DNA of 64,000 bases. Origin: Haematococcus lacustris. Lineage: Eukaryota > Chlorophyta > Chlorophyceae > Chlamydomonadales > Haematococcaceae. The first letter of the stretch is position 1. Every line of letters starts with the position of its first letter. Shown here in pieces: positions 1 through 12,986 of this stretch. The notes under the pieces were generated by a model that saw only the letters and a program-made list of their open reading frames with translations, made no database searches and was not told the origin of the DNA. The translations under genes were made by a program, and so were the position numbers. Location of the stretch: assembly GCA_030144725.1 (NCBI GenBank), contig JASKMD010000008.1:8654787-8718786 (forward strand), written 5' to 3'.

Positions 1-3000
1 TTGCAGCAGGTACCACTGCCACAGACACCTCACTCTACCCCACACCTCATGACAGATCAGGGCGTTTCTATCACAGAGTGACGAGCTTTTGGCTACTAAC
101 GAACGACTAGTTGTGTGAGCCGTTTCCATTGCATGCGGCAGGGCACAGCTAGAATGGTATGAGTTAGCAATGGCCATGTGTGTGTTTGCTGCTGTGCCCT
201 CCAGGACCTGTTCCGCTAGGCGGCGGTACCCCAGGCACCACTGACCTGATCCTGAAAGCCAGCCAGGTAGTGTTGAAGCACCCGGGCCTGGGCCAGCTGC
301 TGCTCAGGCCCCAGCTCCTGCTCCAGCTGCCATGGCCCTGCGCCTTCTTGATCTTCACACAGCCCTGCCGTCAAATCCTGTGTTTGCGCCTCTGTTGCTA
401 CTGACCCCAGCTGCTGCCAGCCGCCCGCCCGGGGTTCAAACCCCAGCGGGAGCAGGGTAGGCGGGTAGGGAGAGCAAGGGTGGTTGCTAGACATTTTGGT
501 TGCTGGGGGGGTGTCCTGGGGGAGCTGGACCCCCTGCCCCAGCCCCTGCCCTGTCTGCCCCTGACCCACCTCCGCCTGGCCCAGCTGCCCCTGCCCTGGC
601 TGGCGCTGGCCCAGTGAGGCCCCAGCGCCCCCTGCAGACTTGTGCCTGCTGGAAGCCAGCCGCTGAGTCGTGTGCGTGACGTCACACACGCCAGGGGCTG
701 AGACAGCACTGCAGCGGCGGGGCAGGCACATGGAGGGGGGTGGGTGAGGGGGAGGAGCCCCGTGCGAGGGGTGGGCCAGCAGCCAGGTGTCAGGGCACTT
801 GTCCTGGGCTATGAGCCTGTGGTCCCCCAGGTTGTCCACCTGTAGGCGTGGCAGTCACACTTGCATGGGTGGTAGTCACACTTGGGAAGTCATACTTGCA
901 TGGATGGCAGTCGCTTTTGCATGGGTGGCAGTCACACTTGGAAAGAGTGGTAGTGATACTTGCAAGGATTGCAGTCACTCATGCATGGCGTCATTGCAAT
1001 CAAACATGGGAGTAAGGGTCAAGCATTGGCGTCCCACCGACAGGTAAACCCAGACACTGCAATGGAATGAACAAGGTGGCCAGAGGGTTGCACGTCAGAC
1101 TCAGGCAGGCCTGCCCCTGGAGATGGGCGGCCAGCGGGTGAGTGGGCAGATGGGCTGCCAGGTAGTGCTATGTGAGTCAGGAGGGTCACCTTCAGCACAA
1201 CTGGGATGAATAGGGGCTTCAGGCTGGGCTTGGCTGGAGCTTGCAGCCGCTCCTGCCCATTGCTTGGTGATAAGGGTACGCTGGCGGGACATAGGTCAGG
1301 TGCGCCCTGCCCCTGCCCCTGCCCCTGCCCCTGCCCCTGCCCCTGCCCCTGCCCCTGCCCTGGTTTCACACTTTGCTCTTGCCAGCCGACCATGGCAGGC
1401 AGGTGCTCAATCTGTCCCTGCAGCTTCCCTTCCAAGCTGGCTTGCACAAGAAGCTGCTGGTCAGCAGCTGCCCGACCCAGAGTGAAGCTGGCAGGCAGAC
1501 CATCCTCTTTTATGGAGTGGAGCGTGTTCCCTGCTGGCTGCAGCCCATCACGCAACGCCCAACCACCCACTGCCTGGCCCCGCTGTACCTGCTTCACATG
1601 CTGCTGCGATGGCCACCCCAACGGCTGCTGAGTGGCCTGCTTAAAACACGGTTCACGTCCTTCACCGCCCTCCTTCCCCTGCTCTAACTGCATCCTCTCC
1701 CCCTCTTCTCCTGCCCCTGCTCCAGCCCCTGCCCCCTGCTCTGGCTGCATACCCTCCCCCTCAGGCCCCACTGCCAGGCTCGGCTGCAGGCAAGGCAGAC
1801 TGCTGCCCTGGCTGGCTGCCTGCTCCCCTTCAGCTCGTCCTGCCAGCCCCTGTAGCAGCTGCTGTGGGTCTGGGCCCATGCATGGAAGCTGAGTGGAAGG
1901 TCCAGCTTCCGGCCCCTGCGGCCCCAGCCCGTGACCAAGCAGCGGTGCCATCAAACGCAGCTGAGCTGAGCTTGACTCAGTATAAGCTGTGCAGCATGAG
2001 GCAGAGGTGCAGGGCTACAGGAGGGAGGGAAGTGGCCAAGGCGCCAGGGGCCCAGGGGGCTAAGGGCCAAGGGGCAGAGGGCAGCGGGTGCACCAAGGGT
2101 GAGGTGGCTCCCTCCTCAACACCAGGCTCACTCACTCACTGTTGAGAGGCAGGGTGGTAGGACCGACTTGGGTGAGGGCGCCAGCACCAGGCCTTGGGCC
2201 TCCAGCTGTGGCAGCAGAGCGCCCAGGTCCAGATGGCTGCCCTCCACGATCAAGGGCTTGCTGTCCTTCAGCGCCTGGCAGCAGTGAAGGGGTGGCAGCA
2301 GTCAGGGGTGGCAGCAGACAGGGGTGGCTACCGCCAATACCAAGCAAGGGGCTGTGACAGCTATCAGGCCTGCTTCAGGCACTCTTCTTCTGCCTCTGCT
2401 CCTGCCCCTACCCTGCCCCCGACCCTGACCCCTGCTCTGACTGCATTCTCTCCCCCTGTCCCCACTGCCAGGCTCGGCTGCGGGCAAGGCAGACTGCTTC
2501 AGCCATTCACGGCCATATATGGCCACAACCCTGGGGCAGGCAAGGCTGTTTCCCTAGTGGAGGTGGGCGCAAGGGCGGCATGCCGATGCCTTTCCCATGC
2601 AATGCCAGTAGCAGTACTTGGCTCCCTGGTCTCCCACCTTGGTCCAGTCTCCCTCCAGGGCCAGCCGCACCCGCACACACTCAGTCTGGTAGGCCGCTAG
2701 CAGTGCCTCAGGGGCCAGGAGGTCCGCCCTGCAGGCCCAGACCACAGCCCCCCGTCACCCTCAGCCTGCCTCTACTTTCCCACCAGCAGGGCACACATGG
2801 GCTGCTGCAATGTGCATGCTCCATGTCATGCTCCATGTGCATGCAAGCATGGCCAAAGCGCCGGCATGTCAGCATGCCCCTCATGTTCACCACATCAGCC
2901 ACGGGAAGACTGATGGTCAGGCAGTGAGTCTGCAGCTGTGCTAACAGGTTCAGTCCGTGTTCCACCAACCAGGGCAGAGGGATGTGGTGTCAATGGTAAT

Positions 3001-4770
3001 GCTGGCGCTTGCCTTGCGCAGAGGGGCAGGGGGTGCAGGTCAGGCGCCAGGCCCCCAGCTGCCATCATGTCATGGATCAGGCTGGTGCGCATGATGTTGG
3101 GCATGTTCAGGCGTGAGGCCAGCTGCTGAGCAATGGACGACTTGCCTGCGGCACCACAGCAAGAGCAGCAGCTGTGGCAGCAATGGCAGCAGCATTGGCA
3201 GCATTGGCAGCATTGGCAGCAATGGCAGCAATGGCAGCAATGGCAGCAATGGCAGCAATGGCAGTAGCTCTAGGAGCTGCAGACAGCTGGCCACATTGGA
3301 GCCTAGCTACTGTGCCTGGCTGTTGCTGCACCTGCTGCCCGCAACCAGCCATAGAGCCAAGCCAGATACCAAGAGCACGTTAGGCAAGCTTGCAGAGGCG
3401 CATGGCTGGCTCTCACCAGTCCAGGGTGCCCCGCACAGCAGCACAATCAGGGGCTGGCGGGCGGCCATAAAGGAGGACACCATGCGGTAGCACTCCACAT
3501 GTTGCGGCCCAAACCCCCGCTGAGCCATGACGTTGAACAGTGCTGACTCCAGCTCATCCTGCAGGAAGTTGTCACACAGAAAACCCGTCTGGCCCCTAGC
3601 CCAGCCCAGCCTTGTCTGACATGGAGCCAGCAGCACATGGCACTCCTGCTGCTGTGGGGCCTGCTGCAGGAGGGCTGCAGGAGACACACAGCCATACTGG
3701 GCTGACGGGTGTGACGGCAGTGTGAGGCGCTCTGCCTACTCTTGCATTGTGTCCAGGGCAGGCCAGGGCGCAGGAGGCCGGTGGGCAGTGGATCATACAG
3801 CTCACGTGCCTGGACCGTGAAGCATAACGAGCCAGCATCAAGGCAGCTAGACGACATATCGCATTTATGGCTGTCGGGGGTGTGTAGTGCAGCAATGCTG
3901 ACAGGCAAACGTCATGTATTGGGTTAGGATGATGATGAAACACTCTGGACACGCTTCTGCAGGCCACCCAACCTACCCAACAGGTCAGACAATGCACAGA
4001 GCTGGTATTGCCCAGGGCTGGACGCTTGCATCACAGATGAATGTAATCATGTCACTCCTTTCTTGTGTGAGATGATGTGTGACCACGAGCATGTGAGTCA
4101 CCTGTGTGATGTCCAGCATGTCTTTGTCCACCAGCTGCTTCTTGAGCTCCAATGCAATCTTCGTAGCCTACAGCCGCGTGCATGTGTGATAATAGTGATG
4201 ATTATGATGATCATTATCATGACGTTGATGATGATAATGGTAGATTTACACCAATGTAGTCATCAGCCTGGTGCGGTACATCAGCGTTGTAGGGTAGTGT
4301 TTTCTTCACTACGTCACCCCGCATTGGCCTTGCCCACGGAGCATGTGAAGACTGCAGGTGGGTCTAATAGCACCTCCTTGCAGTGAGATTGCACAGAGTG
4401 AGGTTGCACTTAGTGAAATAATACGATGCACTGCAGAGCACCTGCTGCTGATGATAATGGCAATGATGAATGATGATGGTTACAATGGATGATTGACGAT
4501 GGATGATGGCCAGAACTAGCAAGGGCTAGGTGCGCAGCAGTCCAGCCTGCCCACAGGCCCTGACTTCAGCACTAGGTAGGCAGGCGGCATGAGGTGGCAG
4601 AGGCAGGTGTGATCATCATCATCACATGCATCCAATGGCGGTGGGGGTGGCGGTGGGGGTGGTGGCACCTTTGCCATTTGCATACAGGGGGCATTCAGCT
4701 CGCCAAAAGGGAGATGAGGAGACGCGCCCAGTTGACAGCTACCACAGCACATGTGCACTACAATGTCGTG

Positions 4771-4810
<40 letters not shown>

Positions 4811-5884
4811 GCTGCTACTACTACTGTTACTACTACTGCTGCTGCTGCTGCTGCTGTTGTGCCTACTGCTCCTGATGTTGAGGTTGGGGATGGGGATGGC
4901 GGCAAGACACCATGCATGTCCCACCTTTGCATGCGGTATGCGTGTGACAGTAAGGATGCGGCAGATGAGGAAGCGGGAAAGGATGTAATGGTGCTCCAAC
5001 TGCTCACCCAGCCATACATTGACCTGCAGGGTGGGTGGGTGGGTGGGTGTCAGTTGGTTGGTTGGCTGGTTGACGTTGGTTAGTGTTAGTAGATGTCACT
5101 TCGCAGAGTGGTGGGATTGAGAGCAGCTCAGTGAGCAGGGACAGAGATGCCAGGCAGGGTCTGAGACGTACGCCTGGATGGGTAAGGACGCCACGCCTAA
5201 CACCCCCTGGCTGGCCTGTGATTCTGGCCAGCGCTGCTGCTGCAATTGCCTCGCCTGTGCAGCCAGGCCTGTGGTGTGTGACACAAAGCATGCCCTGTGG
5301 TGTGTCACACAAATCATACCCAGTCAACCACATGCAGAGCTTTGCTGTGGCTGCCAGGTTTGCCTCCAGGCCTAGCTGCATGGCGCCTGTATACACCTAA
5401 TGTACTGAATAGCCACATACACTGGGTAGGCCATGTCTTGCTCAGTAGGCCATGCGGGTAGACTTATGCCCTAAGCCGATTAAGTGTGAGCTAGGTCAAG
5501 CCAGGCCACGCTGCCAGGCCTGCCACACCCAAACAGCCCATCCAGGCTGGTCCAGGCCCAAGTTCAGGAATGTCGTTTAGGAAGTCGTGAGCCACCTGCC
5601 CTAGGCTTGACAACAGCTCGCACTGCGCCATTTGGCATGCATGCATGCTCAACCTGCCAATACCAAATGCTAACCTGCCTGGGATCATGAAGGAGCTACC
5701 TGGCTGAGCTGCTGTTTCGGTTTGCACCAGTATGTTGGTCGTAGAGGAGGAGCTGGTGTCAGAAGCTGGTGAGCTGCAGCTAGACACGTACCTTGATCAT
5801 GTCATACTTGGAGGCTGAGGAGCGTTTGCTGCCACGTGGCACCGACCGCGCTGCCTCACTTGTGATGCCCTCCAGCATGCTCAT
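1..5884 (-). CDS. LPA1: LPA1-type P-loop kinase (2-phosphoglycerate-kinase-related), 3' end outside window
   Basis: Exons followed in frame on the minus strand: 5884-5792, 5023-4925, 4167-4102, 3558-3417, 3145-3013, 2728-2638, 2274-2140, one ending at 1190 (start between about 1955 and 1850, not fixed) and 326-246. The spliced protein shows KYDMIK-VNVWLG, then SRFLICRILTVTRIP, IALELKKQLVDKDML, the Walker A motif GAPWTGKS split by an intron, ALKDSKPLIVEGSHLD, FIPVVLK and ARVLQHYLAGF, in the order I know from plant LPA1/2PGK proteins. In plants that family is linked to phytic acid metabolism; the substrate is unknown here. The exon ending at 1190 carries a Gly-Gln tract from (GGGGCA)n. The intron 3012-2729 begins with GC. 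The start at 5884 is the first in-frame ATG after a stop, so upstream exons are possible. The gene runs off the left edge. Confidence 0.85.
1304..1361. repeat. (CCCTGC)n hexanucleotide tract
   Basis: About ten units. On the minus strand it reads in frame as Gly-Gln repeats within a coding exon of the LPA1-type kinase. Confidence 0.9.
3180..3267. repeat. (AGCAATGGC)-type 9-bp tandem repeat in an intron
   Basis: Imperfect 9-bp units, AGCATTGGC then AGCAATGGC, inside the kinase intron 3416-3146. This explains the Ala/Ile-rich open frames on the minus strand. Confidence 0.85.
4769..4860. repeat. (CTG)n/(CTA)n triplet tract in an intron
   Basis: Long run of CTG triplets with a central CTA/CTG mixture, lying in the kinase intron 4924-4168. 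Poly-Leu, poly-Ala and poly-Ser frames here are shadows. Confidence 0.9.
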
Positions 5885-6599
5885 GGACGTTGGGTTGCCT
5901 TGTTCAGGGGGTAGCCGTTGAGGCTATGCCTGCAGCAAAGTTCAGCATTGATCCTCGCACAAGCTTTGTACATCCGCTTGCTGTAAACTGGCACCTGTTG
6001 CAGCCCACACAAATGACACACACGTCATCAAGGTGTCGCGGAGCCAGACTGCCAAGACCGACGAAAAGGAACGCTTCCACCGTAACGTTTCCGATGCAAG
6101 GAACGTGACGATGCAAATGATGCTGTTAACAATTGAGACGTTGGTTGGTTATGTTTCAAATGCTGCACATTCGCGATAGAACGATTGATGTCGTGTAAAG
6201 GTACCGGAGTATGCAATGTTACTGTGTACAATGCAATGGTGGATTGTTTTAGCAGACAAGCCGTTTCAAAAAATATAAGTAGTTGTTCATGTAATTATGA
6301 ATAATTTAGGACAATTGTCAATTTCGAATGGTAGCAAAGAGTGAAGACAATGTTCCGTTTCAGCATATATTTGCTGGACTGACAGCTCGATTGCGCTTGC
6401 ACGATTCTATAATTGTGAACGTTTACAACCTCCTGCTCGCATAGTCTTCGGTCAAACTCGCTTGTGGTTGCAACAGTCCCAATCTTACAAAAACTCATCC
6501 TGCACTCTCAACAGCTCACGAATACAGCAAAAACCCCAACTTTTGCACCATGACGGCAAATGTAATGACTTGCCCAACCACCTCGCCCAACCCCATCCT
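5885..6599. other. Intergenic region between two minus-strand genes
   Basis: Holds the 5' flank of the kinase and the 3' flank of the ABM gene. It is clearly more AT-rich around 6110-6480 than the surroundings. A minus-strand TGTAA (6488-6484) is a plausible poly(A) signal for the ABM gene. No coding exon recognised. Confidence 0.6.
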
Positions 6600-9500
6600 T
6601 CACTCCTCCTGGTGACCGATCTTGATCTGCGCATGGACGATGACAAGCATAAACATACACACTTCATTTCTTTCACGTTCCATTCGTCATCAACTGGCAT
6701 ACCCAGTCCTCACTCACCAGTGGGGAAGCAAACCACACCACGTTGTCATCAGCAATGCTGTCCACATACTTCTCCATGCTCTTGCTGTGCACAAACTCAT
6801 GGAAATCTGTCCAGCTGCAAAACAACAGCAAACACACGTTAGTCTGCTGCTGCTGCTTTCTATACCATATGCACTTGCATGCTGCATCACCACCTTTTTC
6901 ACTAACCTGGACCAGGTAGAGTAGCCAAGAAACTTCGTGTTGTCAGCTGCCACCTTCCTCAAGCTGAAGATACGGTTTCCAGGCACCTTGATGGCCTCCT
7001 CAGCCAGATCTGTCCACCTGTCAACAAACTCCTCCCGCACCTTGGGTGACACCTGGCAAGTAAGCAAGCACAGGGTAGACAGCACAGGAGTGAGCAAAGG
7101 ACCCTACAGCCATCCACAGCATTTACCCACGCACCAACCACAAGCTGTGCTTTCAGGTTCTCAAGACTCACAATGTAGACAAAGACCACATGGAACAGGC
7201 TCTTGCACTTCATCAGCTTGGACTGCAGCTGAACGACCTGCACCCCACAGGTAAATACAACAAGCTCAACATGCTCAATCGTTATCGGCACAAACTGCAC
7301 ATGCTCAAACTTTGAATATCAAGCAGCTGCACATCACAGCCACGACATGATGCCAACCTCACTTGTGCATCAGTTGCATCTGGAGCCAGCTGGGCTAGGG
7401 CAGTAGCGCTCAGCTCAGTGCGACGTCCATGGCCACGCTTACCCTGCATGTCAACAGGGGTGGCCGTGACAATGTTCGGCATTGTAGGTTGTAGCGACAA
7501 CAGCGGTCACTAACTGACGGGTTGTTGCAATGAGTTCCACAATTCAAGACTCTCTGGTATCATGCATGCTTCGACACAACTCACCTTGCCCTTGCCCTTT
7601 GAATCTTTCGAGTCCTTGCCCTTGCTGTCCTTGCCCTTGCTGTCCTTGCTGTCCTTGTGCTTGGGGCGATACTCCTGCATGGCAGCCATCATGTTCCAGG
7701 TGCATGTGGACAACACAATCGTCCCCTGACAAATGTTCAGCAGCTGTACCACATTTTGTCATATGCATTGCTCACAACACGCAATCTCACCTTTGGCACA
7801 TACTTTCTGTAGTCCTCAGGAATGTTCTTGTCCCAATCCTACATGTATGACGACACAGCAGTCGAATAAGTACCCAAGCCCCAGCATCACTCACATTTGT
7901 GGCGCACATGCAAGGATGGTCACCAGGAATGGTTCACCCAAGCGAGCCTCGACACCACTCACATCATCCTGGTCTTGTTGGGGCTGCTGGCCACCCTTGC
8001 TGTCCGCATCATCCTTCTTGTCACGGCGGCGGCGCTCAAGGGCATCAACACTGTCCACATCGTCCACAGCCTCAGCAGCCTCCAGGCCCTGTCCATCACC
8101 AAATGGAGAAGGCATCGTCAAAGCCATCGACCTAACAGCGGCAACAGCAGCAACAGCCGTGCCCCACCTTGCCCTTGCCGTTCTTGTCTTTGGGGCGGTA
8201 CTCCTACATGGCCACATCGACATTGCCATGCATAACATCAGCAACAGCTGTTGGGAAACAAAACAAGCTGCACTGCGTTGAAGCTGCAAACCTACCTTTG
8301 GCACATACTTCCTGTAGTCTTCAGGAATGTTCTTGTCCCAGTCCTGCAGGTAGCATGGCAGGGAAGATCCTTTCAAATGCCCACTCACATCCAAGCACAG
8401 CAATAAGGCACGCAAACACAAACACCAGGCAGGGCAAACACCGGCAGTATCGATTGCTACACCCACACCAACATCAGCACGACTCACATCATCCTGGCCT
8501 TGCTGGGGCTGCTGGCCACCCTTGCTGTCCGCATCATCCTTCTTGTCACGGCGGCGGCGCTCAAGGGCATCAACACCCTCAACACTCTCCACACTCTCCA
8601 CGGCCTCCAGGCCCTGTTCATCACCAAATGATGAAGTTATCAACAGCCATTGACCTAGCAGCCTACATTCACAACAGTCATGCCCCACCTTGCCCTTGCC
8701 CTTCTTGTCCTTGGGACGATACTCCTGCGTGGCCACATCAACAATGACATGTACACATCAGCAGCACCTCGCGACATGATTAGCCACACAACACTGAACC
8801 TCTTAAGTCACCTTTGGCACATACTTCCTGTAGTCCTCAGGAATGTTCTTGTCCCAGTCCTGCATATAGCATAGCAAAGCAAAATGACCGTGACACTTTT
8901 TTAGCTATCCTACTATGGGCACACATGCAAGGATGGTCACAAGGCAAGCACCCACAGACCCCAGGCAGGCAACCACAAACACTGCTCACATCACCTGTTT
9001 CACCCCAAGTGACCAACATCACCACTCACATCGTCCTGGTCTTGTTGGGGCTGCTGGCCACCCTTGCTGTCCGCATCATCCTTCTTGTCATGGCGGCGGC
9101 GCTCTAGCGCATCAACACTCTCCACAGCCTCCAGGCCCTGTCATCCAACACCACAATATCAATGTCTCCCTATCCAATCTCACAGCAGGTGCGCGACATC
9201 TTTAGCAGCGGCAGCGTTGTCCTTGAGCAGTGGTTCTGTCAAGGCTCACCTTGCCCTTGTGCTTCCTATCCTTGCTTCCAGGACGGTAATCCTGTATCAA
9301 CCAGTGCACAATCCATACATCACTTAATGTCTTGATGCATGCAGACATGGGTGAAGCAGCACGACTCACTCAGCCAGCCAGCACTCACCTCAGGAATGTA
9401 CTTCCCAGCATCGCCAGGAATGTATGAATCCCAGTCCTGCAGCACAGCAGATACTGGGTGTGGCCAGTAGAGCTTACGTTTTCATATCCCTGGGTCAAGG

Positions 9501-11241
9501 TCAGGGTCAGGTCACCTCAAGATCATCTTGCTCATCCTCAATGTCCTTGGACATATCCCGCAGCAACTCCAGTTCCCACCTCACACCATGATCGTCGGCA
9601 AACTGCAAGCAGCACCGGCAATGGAACTCATAGGTTGGCATCACCCTCACACCCTCACACTCTTGCACACTTTACCCAACCTAAGTCTCGTGGTTTTGGT
9701 AGCAACCATTTGGTAGCGACTTACCAACAGTCATACTAGTTGAACTCATGCGTAGTCATACATGCACGCATGCATGGTCTAGTTAACCTCATGCATGAGC
9801 TCAAGACCATGCAGGCTAAGATACACATGGTGACTACCCAATGCATTTTGTCTAGACCACTACGTTAACCGCACGTCGCCCAGCAGCCGCTGCTGCTCCT
9901 CTCCCTGTTCACCTTGGCAAAGTCCTGGAAGTGGTCGGAGTGCAGGTGCTCGCCCAAATCCCTCATGGACTCCCACTCGCCTGCGCCACACAACCTCATG
10001 CCCGACATGAGTGTGCAAGTATGTGACGCAAGCAGCGTACTGGTTCATGCAAGCATCAAGCAGTCAATGTGCACAAGGAGCATACACACCAAGTACCATA
10101 CTACCTGCAGCAACCCGCAGGTGTAAGCAACAGGCACCACACTACATAACAAGCAGGACGAAAAGCGCATTACAAACCTTGGTGTAGAGCCAAATGTTCG
10201 ACAAGACATTTTGTGCCCCAGTAGTAGGGGTACGACTCACTAGCACCACTTACTGTAGCCAATGTACATCAGGTTGTCCATCTTGGTCTTCTTCAGGTCA
10301 AACACCACGGGCTTCTCCTCCTTCTCTACATCCTTCTCCAGGTCCAGCCTGCCAGAAACAGTATACACAACAGCAAGCACACCAGCAGCAGCGTGGATAA
10401 ACACAGACAGCCATGCACCCCATCTCTAAGCCGTGTAGAGCCCCTCCCAATGTATTTCGCAGAGCCCCACCCACTGCCATGCAGTCTAACATCAACCAAG
10501 TCTGATTGGCCCAGCGCATCCCAAGCCACCCACCAGGCCTCCTCAAAGTCAGCACCCTCTGAAGGTGGTACAATGAATTTGATGGCCACATAAGCAGGAG
10601 GACCCCCACACCCCTTCCTGCAGCCAATGACCACAACACAAGATGGTTACACGATTAGCTATGAAGAGGAACGACTCGAATGTTGAATAGATTGCACGTT
10701 TTGGCCAGAGGCGTAGATGGGTGGTCTACTATGTGCAGAAGCGAGACTACGCGGGCGTGTCTAGGCCGGCATGACTCACTTGTCCTTTTTGCCGCCCAAC
10801 ATAGATGAAGCGGAGTCAACCAGGGCTTGGAAGCTTGAGGCGGTGCTCGACATCAAGCTCGACACCATCCCTGCGCGGTGCATCGCCATGGCAACAACGT
10901 GCTGGGGTTTGGGCGACAACGTGCTATGCAATTCGTGATTTGAGAGGCTTGGACACGCGTAAAGCTCAGATGCAACTCATCGCCACGCCAGGGGTGCACA
11001 GGTTAAGCCTGTCGTCGAGGCGGGTGGCGGATGGCGGATGGCGGGCATTTAACGAGGACCTCGGGCCACGCCAGCAGGCTGTCTACGCTGCGACAATGCA
11101 CTTTTGCACGTGGCGCCACTCCACACAGGCACGCGGTAACTCGCCTTCCGTGCTAATGTCGTGCACATCAGAAGGCGTCAGACGTGCTGCGCCTGCGCAC
11201 ACTAGAAGTGCCGCAGCGATCAGCAGGGCGAAGCGCGCCAT
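6600..11241 (-). CDS. Secreted protein with two ABM-like domains and repeated acidic/basic linker modules
   Basis: Twenty-two exons join in frame to 564 codons plus stop: 11241-11145, 10870-10780, 10617-10534, 10348-10254, 9980-9913, 9602-9516, 9436-9389, 9291-9250, 9137-9030, 8859-8812, 8724-8689, 8613-8488, 8343-8296, 8203-8168, 8088-7963, 7838-7791, 7674-7585, 7443-7363, 7237-7172, 7052-6907, 6814-6718, 6626-6600. It starts with a signal peptide (MARFALLIAAALLVCAGAA). An N-terminal ABM-like domain has YVAIKFIVPP, IGYSEWESM and HSDHFQDFA; a second has FHVVFVYIVSP, LGYSTW and the C-terminus. Between them are four copies of a cassette: DWDKNIPEDYRKYVPK, then EYRPKDKKGKGK, then an Asp/Lys/Gln-rich exon (diverged in the last copy). 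All cassette exons are phase 0. Intron 1 uses a GC donor; the nearby GT donor would give a stop. ABM proteins are dimeric alpha/beta barrels, often monooxygenases, but no function can be assigned. A TGTAA lies about 110 bp after the stop. Confidence 0.85.
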
Positions 11242-12059
11242 GGTGGTCTGAAGAGTTTGCCGAGCCTGCTGGTGTGTGCCTTGGCACGCTGTGGTTTCAA
11301 ATGATCGCCCGTGCGATCCTTGACTGGTGTGCGGTGGCGCGATCGGTGACCTATAAGAGTTACGCGGCCCGCAGTGTGAACTGCAAAGTGCAAATCGCCA
11401 CGTCAGATAAGTCTAAGGCCAGCAGCATCTTATGAGGGCACCTAGCGGCAGCCTTGGCTCCTTACACCATCCATAAGGACTACCAGCCGGTGTGGTCGAT
11501 TACATCTTGCCGCTTTGCGAGAGGAACCTCGCGGTGTGCATTCACAGTCTGCGCGAGAGCAGCCAAGTTGAACCTTACAGATCCGAAAACTTCTTCAAAA
11601 CCTCCTCCAAGATCAGGAGGTCGTGCTTAATGCATGATGCGCAGCTCCGGCTTTGCCAATCTGGTGTGTGTCCTTCCCACTACTAGCTCGAGACACTGCC
11701 CTGTGTTCCTGCTCACACACATGCCGTGTGTCAGGGGTTGCTTCCCGTAGCTTCCTATTGCTACCTTTCCCGCATCAGGCGCTTGCACAGCACATACACC
11801 CGAACCTGACCCATATACACCTGCTACAGGCTCTCACATGGATGCAGGTGGTGGCAGCAGTCAGTCTCTCACATTACGTGCACAAGCTTCCTGATCACAT
11901 TAGCCTCGTCCCAAGTTTAGTTAGTTGCCAAGCCCCAGCTGACCAGCTCAATAAACAAGCCATGTCGACTACCTTCCCACTTCCCAATGACACACGTGCA
12001 TTGAACTGAACCTTCCCACACACCAGCCATGCATCGATGGAGCCCCTGCAGCCCCCTTG
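11242..12059. other. 5' flank of the ABM gene; no gene recognised
   Basis: Upstream of the ABM start (context GACCACCATGG). Short open frames exist in both strands but none shows splice-supported continuity or a known motif. Presumed promoter plus unannotated sequence. Confidence 0.5.
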
Positions 12060-12060
12060 T

Positions 12061-12400
12061 CCCTCACTAGGGCCTCCATTTTAGCCGGAACTAGCAGCCA
12101 CTAGCAGCCAATAACTAGCTCCGGCTGAAATAGTGTTATTGGGCTGTGTGGAGTAAACCCAGTGCACTAATGGCACATGAGCCGCCTACCACCTACATGA
12201 TTGCCTGACCCGAGGGCTATGCAGTAGAGTTGGCATGACAAAACATGCACTAAGTGAAAGCTGATGACAGCTCAAAGTGGGGGGGCACACACTACTGTGC
12301 CTCAGCGGGCTGCTGGTGCTGCTCCTGGGCCTTGGGGGGATTGTCTGAAAATACACAAGTGCAAGGAAAAGGGAACAGGGCCAAGCCAATCCAGTCAACC
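12061..12400 (-). mobile_element. Fanzor-like family 1, copy A: C-terminal tail and 3' end only
   Basis: Begins at 12061 with CCCTCACTAGGGC, also present at the ends of copies B and D. Continues through a shared non-coding stretch (CCTACCACCT...GTTGGCATGAC...GATGACAGCTCAA) into a minus-strand coding tail ending NPPKAQEQHQQPAEAQ-stop. The nuclease core is absent, so this is a truncated relic. The family assignment rests on the fuller copies B, C and E. Confidence 0.65.
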
Positions 12401-12716
12401 CCAGCTGTCAGCCACCTAGCAGGCTGGCACTGTGCCCTAGCAGGCTGGCACTGGGAATACACATACTCGCAGACCCAGAGCTGTGTGGGGCCTCTTACTG
12501 TTGTGGTATATGTCTTGAGCCATTCACTAGCACTTGGAGCCAGTAGCGCGAATATCAACTGATGAACATGACCATGCCTGCCAGGCCAGCGGGGGTATGT
12601 GCATGGATAGCACCTATGTGCATGCTGCCATGGAGCGGGCCATTTTGACGCCCAAGTTGCTGATGGCACAAGCAGCCATACAAGACTGATGCTTGCAAGC
12701 CGTAAAAACCCCAAAT

Positions 12717-12916
12717 TGTTACGAACGCCGGTCGAAGTGCTAGCGAAGCGTCTCGGAAAAGTGATGACGCGATTGCGTAATAGTGGTGACGGAGTGTAAT
12801 GCCAATGACCGGTGTCAAATGCTGGGTTCGACTCCCAGGCGGACAGCCTTGTGAAGGCACTGACATCGCCCTTGTCCGCTGAGTTGGCACTACCTCCATA
12901 CACCAGCTACGTAACA
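12717..12916 (+). repeat. 5' LTR
   Basis: 200 bp, TGTTACG...CGTAACA, matching the 3' LTR base for base by eye. Contains a perfect T-arm-like hairpin CTGGG-TTCGACT-CCCAG at 12822-12838 that includes a pol III B-box match (GGTTCGACTCC). Confidence 0.95.
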
Positions 12917-12986
12917 ATCTGGTTTCCGACCGACGTTGAGAGATTTCTGGCCAGACATCGATATAGCAACAACGTGCCCGAACCTG

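Noticed and set aside
3447..3997. Minus-strand frames upstream of the Walker A exon (RELYDPLPTGLL)
   Set aside because: The conserved kinase sequence passes directly from the exon ending 4102 to the exon starting 3558, leaving this region intronic.
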